DNA of 64,000 bases from Tetracentron sinense (lineage: Eukaryota > Streptophyta > Magnoliopsida > Trochodendrales > Trochodendraceae): the NCBI GenBank assembly GCA_015143295.1, contig CM026573.1:4189950-4253949 (forward strand), read 5' to 3'. Position numbers and translations under genes: made by a program. This document shows positions 56,404 through 64,000 of this stretch, piece by piece (position 1 is the stretch's first letter; each line of letters starts with the position of its first letter). The notes below the pieces were generated by a model that saw only the letters and a program-made list of their open reading frames with translations, did not search any database and was not told the origin of the DNA.

Positions 56404-59400
56404 CACTCCTGAATACATTAGTTGAGCTTGGGTATTAGGAATCAAATGGGAAAAAAGGAAAATTAGTAAGTTGCCAGAATCTGACATTTTGCCTTTCCTG
56501 TTGAAATATCTGCCATTGAAAATACTATTTGACCTCTGCTGACCAAGTACTGTTCTGGGTACTGCTTTACTGGATTAAGGGCAGAGTCGAGTCTACTTAA
56601 AGCACATGTTGAGGCTCAAGCCAAGGAGATCAGCCAAAGAAAGCACCACATAGAGGAACTTGAAGAGAAGGAGAGAGTGGCAAATGAAAGTGTAATTTAC
56701 TTTCTTTACTGGTTTCTGAATTTAGAATATAGAATAATTTTCTTTGTTCTGATTAGTGATTTGAGATTAACTTAGAAGTGATATTTGATGAGTAGCCCCC
56801 TTCAGAATCTATGAATTTAATCCAGAAGACTCACAGTTGGGTATGTATCAATTATTCACTTGGATTACTGATTGGGCATATCTATGTTTAAGGTTGAAGG
56901 GCTTATGATGGACATTGCAGCAGCTGACGAAGAAATTGCAAGATGGAAAGTGGCAGCAGAGCAAGAAGCTGCAGCAGGCAGAGGCGTTGAGCAAGAGTTT
57001 GTGGCACAGGTACGCTCACACAGTAGGGCAGTAACTGTCTTAGACCTTTCTTTGATTTGAAAGCAAGTTACAATTACGAATATCTGATGTAAATTTTTTT
57101 CGAAGTGAATTTATCTGATAATGAAATATCCTTGCACTTTCATATTTAGCTTGACGATTTCAGATTGTTACTCCGAGACTCTGAGTTGCAATTAGTTATC
57201 ATCATCACTTCTTAATGAGTGCCAACTTGAACTTTGTTAGCTGTCTATTCCCTATGCCCTTCCTCATGTTACTGTTTTGCTATACATGACTCTTATCTAC
57301 CGGGTCCACTTATATATCCAAAGCAGTTCCAATCCTTGTAAAATGGAAAGTAGTTTAGCTGTTTAGGTATTATCGAACTTCAGCATCCCTCGTTGGAATC
57401 AGCTTGATGGACTGTAATAGCAATTAGATTTTCTAATTGGTAACATTGAGAATATATTGATCAATCAAGAGAAAGTACAAAGACAAGCGCCAACATAACA
57501 GAGAAAGCCTCACTAGACCAGTCACTGTAATGAGAAAGCAACAAAAACCAAGCAGGAGACCTAGTGAATCTAGTGGACTGAAAGAACTAGTTTTTCCACA
57601 GGCCACCAACCTGCTCATGGAAGCTGCAATACAAAGAGAAGAAAACAATTACAACATGCAACCATCCCGTAAAGATGACTATTGCTAATCTAAAAACATC
57701 AGCCTACTCCATCTGCTAACAAGGAGAGATGGATACCTAAGATGCCACCCTATTGAGGATCTTCTCAGTGATGGAATGTATGCTCTGGTTCTTGTTATTG
57801 AAGATCTTGTATTTTCGTTCTTCCCAAATAGACCACAATACCGCATGAAGAATGCACAGCCACATCAGCCTTGCCTTATGGAAAAAGAAGCCTGATCTCT
57901 GCTGATGCGTGATACCCAAGTTTTCTTTAGAAAGAACCCACTTGAGGCCAACAAAACCCAGGAAGTGATGCCAAATAATCCTAGCGATTGAGCATTGGTT
58001 AAATTGGTGACTTGCTGTTTCACCATATGATGTGGACATCAAATCATCCGGTGTTAGGGTATACCAGCGGAGGAGGAGAGCCCCTACACAAGTCTCCCTT
58101 TGGATGGATGACTTGTAAATAGGCTTAGTTTGAGCTATTGACACTTTGGATCATGTTATCAAGAGAGATCCACCGTTGGATCGTGTTTTCGAGGGATATC
58201 TACCGTTGAATCTAGAGATGGAGATTCTGAGGGTCACGATTAGCCCATGTGGCTATTAGCATCTTAGTTTGATTATTTGTTTTTATTTTATTAGTAATGG
58301 CAGTCTTGTAATTCTTAGGGTTTATTTGGGTAGTAATGACACTTATAATTCCTAGGATTAGGTCTTTAATTTTTTTGTTTATAAATATTCTCTTTGGAGA
58401 TTAGAAATTTAGAGAATTTTTAATGAACAAAGAAGAATGCTTTTGATTTTCTCCTGTGAAAGGATTGGTGTGAAGCCAAGGCAACCTAAATCTCCTCTCT
58501 TGTTTCTTTCTTCTTCTCCATTGCTTTTCTTTACTTTTCTATTGTTTCTTGAAAGCCCCATGAAACCTAACCATAGACAACAAACACTATTGCTGTCACC
58601 AACTGTACAGTCGCCACCTTGCTGTCACCCTTCTCAATACCTATTCCCCTTTGCTGTCCAAGCCCTCCAAGAATCCCTTCACCCTTACCCTTTACTGCAG
58701 CACCACTATAAACCCCAATCCCAAGAGCCACAGCATGTACAACCCACCTGTTTTACTGTTTCAGACCTATTATCCATATCCTATTTCTGTAACAGTACCT
58801 ATACCAGTTCTATACAGCCTCTATTTGATTGCTGTAACACCCTAGACCCTACCCTTATTGCTATTGCCCCAATGTCCTATCCCTAGACCTGTCCCAGCCA
58901 TCACTCCCTATCTCTAGACCTGTCCCAGTCATCACTTCCTGTTCCTAGACCTGTCCCAGCTATCATACCCTATTCATACATGCTGTCCCAACCCTAAAAC
59001 AGCCACTGTTTTGACTCCTACCCTGCCTAAAGCCCTAACAACCCTTCTAACATTAATTTATTTACTTCTTGATATTAGTTGCTGCTGGATTTTGTTAACA
59101 TTCATTCTCACATGGAAACCCACTTTACATGTTCACCCAAATTCACAACCATGATTGAACTTAAAACTGTCTTGACTCTTGACATCCTCAAGGGATTGAG
59201 GAAATTACATTGACCATTGATCTAAATCCCTAAGCTAGTGGAAGTTCCCACTTTCATTACGGTCACCCAATTCAGTTTGGGAAATCCTTTTCTACGGGAT
59301 TGTGATTTAACCTATGACATTGCTAATCTCCTTTTAGAGTTCTTTATGGTGATTGTGGAAGTTAGATAATTTTATATTTATTATTATTACTGAAATTTGA

Positions 59401-62400
59401 ATTCTGATATCACAAACACAGCATCCTAGGTTAGTTGCATGGTCCCGCATCACTATCACATATACGCATCACGTATATATGGGGGGAAGCATCCATCTTT
59501 TCCTCTGGATCAAATTACAGGTATTCACCTTGCTATGGGCTAATGTCCACATGAACGATCCAACTTTTGGAGGAGCAAGTGTTAACCAAATTACTTTGTG
59601 CAGGAAATGATGACCTTTTCCCTTCCTTGAACTAATAACACAAAGAAAGATTTGCAAGAAAATTTTCCATTTGAATTATTAGCTCAAGACCTAACATCGA
59701 CTTTGAAGGGATAAATGGATTTCTTTCAAAGATTCTAGAAGGATGTCAAGCTCATCTATTTCAAAGGGCCTAATAGCTCTATGAAAATTGAAGTTCCATG
59801 CCAAACTAGATGGGAACAGCTATGCCAGAGATTACGTAAGCTTTGGACCGGCTTATCTTGAAAAGGCGCGAGAATGAAATTTTAAACAAGGTTCTCAATG
59901 TAAATATCGTGGGATATGTCGCACATTGGAAAAAAGATATATCGCGGGATATATTGTTTTGCGTGGAATATATCGCATGTCGAAGGAAAATTAGAAATTT
60001 TCAGTGAAACTTTTGGAAATGTTAAAATAAATGTTAATACACATTTAAGAAACAAAAAAAAAAAAAATTAAAAAAGCAATAATATACATAAGAGATGCAA
60101 TGAAAATGGGTAAAAAATGTGCTCTGATGACAATGTATGATTGACTAATATTTTTTTGTGATCGGTAAAGAGCATATATATTAAATAGAAAAGAGGAAAA
60201 ACGACAAGCATCACAAGGTTCACCAATAGTAAAACAAGAGGGTAATGCTAAATAAAGCAAGAAAAGACGAGAGTGAGGGTAACATCTCCACTTGTTACCA
60301 TCCAAAAAATAAATAAATAAAAAATCTCCACTTGTTCCTTTCCTTCTAGAAGACCCATGCTATTGCTTCTGGTAGGAAAGACCACACAACCCTTGTTGGA
60401 CCCCGGGAACGACATTGAAAACCAGCAAGATAAGAAGTTTCGAAAAGATCGGGGAAGGATCCAAGGGGTGCGAAGATGAGATAGGAAATAGGACCAAACA
60501 TCTCTCCATCGGGCAATGCAACAATAAGTGATTTACTGTCTTTGCTGCTAAAAGACACATGAAACACCTATTAGCCAGGTACCGTCCTCTACGCATTAGG
60601 TGATCACTTAAGATTTTATCTGAAACTGCTGTTCACAAGAAAAATGATACCTTAGAGGGAATTGACGAGAACGAAACAACCTTCTGAGAAAAAAGTATAC
60701 TTGGCTCAGTTTGGAAAAAGGAACTCATTGAAAATTGCCCCTTCGTTGTCTGAGGACCACACCTGACTTTCCATGATGAGTGAGTTTGGGATAACCTGCT
60801 GGATTTGGGTCAATAACCTCAGAAGGTCTCAAAACTCCCAATCTAGTTAATCTCGCCTCAGTTTGGGTCTCCAAACCAACACCCCATCTTCCATGACAAG
60901 TACTCGGCTACTGAAGTCTCCTTGTTTGATGCAAGGAGAAAAAGATTGCAATAGGTTTGCCTAAGGGTGGATTGACCGCATCAGTGATCATTCGAAAAAT
61001 TAAACTGCTTCCCATTACCCACCTTCATGTGGGGGTGAACTTGGAGAAATCTTCCCAACCTTGCGTGATAGCCTTCCACACCCCAACCCCATAGGACCAC
61101 GCCCAAGTGTAGAGCACAATCTATTAGACAACCATGCCTAGCCACTATCATTGCCCTCCACAAACTATCCTCCTCCCCAAATCTCCAAAGCCACTTCCCT
61201 AGAAGTTCCTTATTCACCCAACCAAGGGGAAGAATTTTGGGCCCACCATCACTCTTAGATAAAAAGATGGTTTTCTAATCTACCAAGTAATACTTCCGGG
61301 AATCTACCCTCTCATTCTATAAGAAGTCCATCTGAATTTGCTCAAGAGTGCATGCAACAAAGGCGGAGATCTTGAATAGGGATAGGAAATATGTCGAGAG
61401 ACTGCCCAAGGTACTTTTGATTAGAGTCAGCTTTCCCTCAGGGAGATTTTGGAGTTAATTAAGTTCTTTTGTAGGCATCGTTACCAAGTATAGGTATAAT
61501 ACGTCAATGATCCATTCAGCAAGTATAGGTCTTATACGGCAAAACACAGCAAAAGTATAGAAAAATTAAAAAAATAATTAATAATTATAAAGAAGTAAAA
61601 ATCGTGATACTAACTACTAAGAATCATTAATACGAAATATGCGTTTAACACAACAAAATTGTGTGTATTAAACGCGTTTAATATGGAATTCGCATATCAT
61701 ACGACAATACGCATATAATACATAATACAACAAAGGTACGTCATTTTAAATGTCAACCCCCTAAATGTATTATACATTTATAATATGGGGATTTGGTAAA
61801 CTATGTTTGTAGGTCCTAAGGTGCACAATACCATGTATGCATAAGATTGATGAGAGTACTATCCCAGCCTCATTACTAATTCGTGGATGCTCCAATTAAA
61901 GTGCTGGTCAGCCACAAAGTAGTGATATTCTGGTCTGGTCAGATTGGTGAACCGAATTGGATTTGATAGGTTCTAAAGTTTTGAGCAAACTGGAAATCAG
62001 CACTGTAGAGAAGGAACTAATGTGACATTTATTGGAAAAGTCAAAATGGTAGAAAAAAATGAATATCACAGTTTATTTAACTAGAAGTTAAATTTAAATA
62101 TAATAATAAAACTTTCTAATTTGGTAAGGATAGGATTTTCTTTTTGGTATATTATTGTCATTTTTCTTTTTCTCTTGACAGTAGAATTACATCCAGTGTT
62201 ATGTGAATATACACCAGAGGTGGCAAATGCTTCAGGAAATGGTACTGCCTGACAAAATTGGACTCTCTCTCTCCTTCTCTTTTGAACGTACATTGAAGAA
62301 GGATCAAACTGATGAAGAGTCATCTTTGTGATAGGAAGGTTTGCATAACAGAGGAACTGGTTCAATTCTAGCAAGATGAACCAGCTGCTTTTGTTTCAGA

Positions 62401-63442
62401 ATGATGGGATTCACTCCATGAACACTGCAGAAGTTTCTTGGGGGCAAAGGTGAAAAATTTACTGCCAGCACCTTTATGCTCGACGCGACCAATTTAAACT
62501 GGCTGGTTTAGTCTTGCTTTTCAAAAACTTAGAATGCAATTGGTGTTGTATGTGACAACCTAGTGAAAATATCTATTCCAGATCTCACATAAAGCGTCTC
62601 CATATTTTTTTCCCATCTGTTTGTGCTATCACTAATAGAAATACACACCAAAGTATTCATTCTCCATAGAGGCCTTGACTTCACTAGTTCATGCAGTTTG
62701 ATTTGATTTTTGGATATAGAACTCCTTTGCTAATCTACGATGAGGATTCAGGCCCCATAGAGGGCTTGATGTCGTGATTGCTACAGAGTGCCTTTCAGAC
62801 AGGTCATATTTCAAAAGCCTTGTAATTGAAATTATAGCCTTTATTATCTATTGTTGCCATTCTGTCCAAGAATTTACTGGAATTACAGCAATATCTTGAA
62901 GTGTTACTACTAGTTAAGAACTTGAGCAGCTGTGAATTTCACATTATGGCAACACTGTTATAATACCTTAATCTCTTATTATAAATCCAAACTCTAATTT
63001 TATTTGGTGCTTTTTTTTTTAAACTTGCATTTTGATTACATCCTATATTCATATGGTCCGATTTTTGACGTCTTTGATTGAAACAATGCAGTTGTCAGCC
63101 CTCCGGCAGGAACTTGAGGAGGCAAAGCAAGCCATGTTGGAGTCAGAGGCAAAGCTCATATTCAAAGAAGAGACGGCAGCTGCAGCCATGGCAGCAAGAG
63201 ACGCAGCAGAGAAGTCATTGAGACTGGCAGACTTGAGGGCTTCAAGGCTGAGGGATAGGCTGGAGGAGCTGACCCATCAGCTTGAAGATTCTGATAACTG
63301 GGAAGACTCGAGGAACCAGAACAGACAGAGGTATGTATGCTGGCCATGGCAATGGTTAGGGCTGAACTTTGTCGGATACCATGAGGCTGAGACACGACAA
63401 CAGAGTTCAAATGAAATGGAACTTTCTGAACCCCTTATGTAA
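54751..63442 (+). CDS. Plant coiled-coil protein (paramyosin/golgin-like annotation class)
   Basis: Five exons, phase-consistent: 54751-56175, 56283-56359, 56580-56691, 56893-57009 and 63092-63442, giving 693 residues. The start MASAGDEDTEDVLSDVEGDD is acidic. Then come long heptad coiled coils (for example RFREILVELERERQAREA, QRDEVAQQLDEALKARD). A globular-looking break, QFKNFSVGGLPRSQKYTGLP then AYGIIKRTNEIVEELL, interrupts them, and more coiled coil follows. The C-terminus YVCWPWQWLGLNFVGY then NEMELSEPLM is Trp-rich and looks conserved. I recall homologous plant proteins labelled paramyosin- or golgin-like without a fixed function. An alternative end splices at 63331 (GTATGT) to 63717 and stops at 63750. 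Intron 4 (57010-63091) is 6.1 kb and carries LINE fragments. No signal peptide or clear transmembrane helix was seen. Confidence 0.82.
56372..56402. repeat. (ATGT)n microsatellite in intron 2
   Basis: About seven to eight ATGT units shortly after the exon 2 donor. Confidence 0.9.
57430..59690 (-). mobile_element. LINE C-terminal fragment in intron 4, split by a 1.4-kb insert
   Basis: The upstream piece (59473 to about 59690) encodes VIWLTLAPPKVGSFMWTLAH and the downstream piece (57430-58063) HQFNQCSIARIIWHHFLGF and AVLWSIWEERKYKIF. Together they form the zf-RVT end of a LINE ORF2. The 3' end on minus is a TTACCAATTAGAAAA-type sequence near 57427. It is antisense to the host gene. Confidence 0.75.
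58064..59472. mobile_element. Unidentified 1.4-kb insertion in the intronic LINE fragment
   Basis: It is bounded by GTATA on both sides (58059-58063 and 59473-59477), a possible 5-bp duplication, and it separates the two LINE parts. Inside is an LTR-like leader (GTTTATAAATATTCTCT near 58378) followed by a Pro/Ser-rich open frame (58437-58886) with no family motif. A solo LTR or short retroelement is possible. The termini are not TG/CA, so this is uncertain. Confidence 0.4.
59883..60010. repeat. ATATCGCGGGATAT-word cluster
   Basis: GGTTCTCAATGTAAATATCG followed by GGGATATGTCGC, GATATATCGCGGG and GGAATATATCGCATG resembles the beginning of the word-array hAT-type element at 46147. No matching right end was found. 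Confidence 0.5.
60148..61460 (-). mobile_element. Second intronic LINE fragment (RT C-terminus and zf-RVT), antisense
   Basis: On minus: KLTLIKSTLGSLSTYF, VNKELLGKWLWRFGEEDSLW, KVGNGKQFNFSNDH, then MRRGRYLANRCFMCLLAAK and SLIVALPDGEMFGPISYLI, with frameshifts between segments. The 3' end is TTACCGATCACAAAAAAA near 60148. The order matches the C-terminal part of the LINE at 2281-8735. Confidence 0.8.
61461..63091. other. Remainder of intron 4
   Basis: Bases about 61480-61760 contain repeated AGTATAGGT, GTATAATACG and CGCATAT words, possibly another decayed word-array element. The rest to the exon 5 acceptor (ATGCAG at 63086-63091) is unrecognised. Confidence 0.4.
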
Positions 63443-63835
63443 GCTTTCTTATTTTCAGTGGTGTTCTTGTCATCTTTACAAAATGAAAATAGGTAAGCAA
63501 GGGTTGCCTTTTACACCCTCGTTCTTCCATAGTCAAAAATTCAGTGATCTTGTTTATGCATTCTTTCAAATATTGACAGTGGTGGCTTCCAGGCAAAGAT
63601 GAATTTTCTTGTGCATTGTTAGCCCCATAGTTTATTTCATACAGAAAATCGGAAATCCTCTATTTTCACACCTCAGTGAGTTCCTGTTCCTGTATGCTCA
63701 CTTTTTGCAATTACAGATACATCCATGGAACTTCTCGTAAAATCATTTGAAAAGCATACAGATACAGCTAAGGTGGATAGAATCAAGAATCTTCAGCATA
63801 CATTTGTTCCCAACCCTTATTATTGACTCAAATGT

Positions 63836-63841
63836 AATAAA
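63836..63841 (+). terminator. Polyadenylation signal AATAAA
   Basis: AATAAA about 395 bp after the stop at 63442. It is a plausible 3' end signal for the coiled-coil gene, supported by no other obvious signal nearby. Confidence 0.5.
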
Positions 63842-64000
63842 AGAAGAAACTCCTTTAGCTTGGTGTTCTCTTTCGGGGATTAGTTATAGTTGATGGGTAC
63901 AAGGAGAAGATTTGACTTCTTGCAGACAATAGTACCAGCTGACTCCTCCATGTTAATGTCTTCCATCTTCATCACTGGGGAATTCCCAATTAAAACAATA

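Noticed and set aside
58437..58886. 149-codon frame as a host gene
   Set aside because: Low-complexity Pro/Ser composition, no motif, and position inside a probable mobile insert in an intron.

Overview
This window is nuclear DNA from a flowering plant, most likely a eudicot that is not a grass. Genes are AT-rich with GT-AG introns, and gene islands are separated and invaded by plant-type transposable elements: Ty3/gypsy Tat, Ty1/copia, L1-type LINEs, tRNA-derived SINEs, hAT, PIF/Harbinger and CACTA. There is no organelle or bacterial gene organisation. The species cannot be named from sequence alone.

Five host genes are supported. (1) A mitochondrial-type PPR gene on the minus strand runs from a start codon at 10915 leftwards past 537 and off the window edge. 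Its third intron (828-10414, 9.6 kb) is filled with transposons. (2) A small single-exon plant protein lies at 14623-15027 (minus). (3) A single-exon glyoxal/galactose oxidase-like secreted enzyme lies at 17181-18881 (minus), with all five copper-site residues. (4) An 11-exon RGLG-type RING E3 ubiquitin ligase with a copine/VWA domain lies at 20005-24513 (minus). (5) A long coiled-coil protein lies at 54751-63442 (plus, five coding exons). Its last intron is 6.1 kb and holds antisense LINE remnants.

Two nested transposon stacks dominate. Inside the PPR intron, a hAT-type non-autonomous element (1992-8852, 8-bp target duplication) holds a LINE (2281-8735), which in turn holds a solo LTR (5874-8102, 5-bp duplication GGATA). 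Between 26058 and 45055 a fold-back element holds a TAGGGCTGTCAA-ended element (26344-45030). That holds a second LINE (about 26571-44432), which holds an 11.7-kb Tat-lineage retrotransposon (27296-38998, 899-bp LTRs, duplication TTAGC). The Tat element is young by LTR divergence (12 differences seen, all transitions). Its gag-pol frame is nonetheless cut by eight stops (seven TAG, one TAA, no TGA) with no frameshift seen, and two catalytic motifs carry G-to-A type changes.

Other mobile DNA includes a clean 999-bp hAT-type element (46147-47145), a decayed copia pol with a 3' LTR (about 47310-49790), a 3.07-kb PIF/Harbinger element with both ORFs broken (50766-53832), two SINEs with 13- and 16-bp target duplications, several MITEs, and four long poly-C tracts.

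The most unusual theme is a recurring architecture. Several unrelated-looking non-autonomous elements have hAT-like ends, and their interior begins as an array of one short, mostly palindromic word that differs in each element (GCCTAGGCG, ACTCGAGTC, CCGATACG, GATCCGATC). No self-contained new gene system such as a defence or biosynthetic cluster was found.
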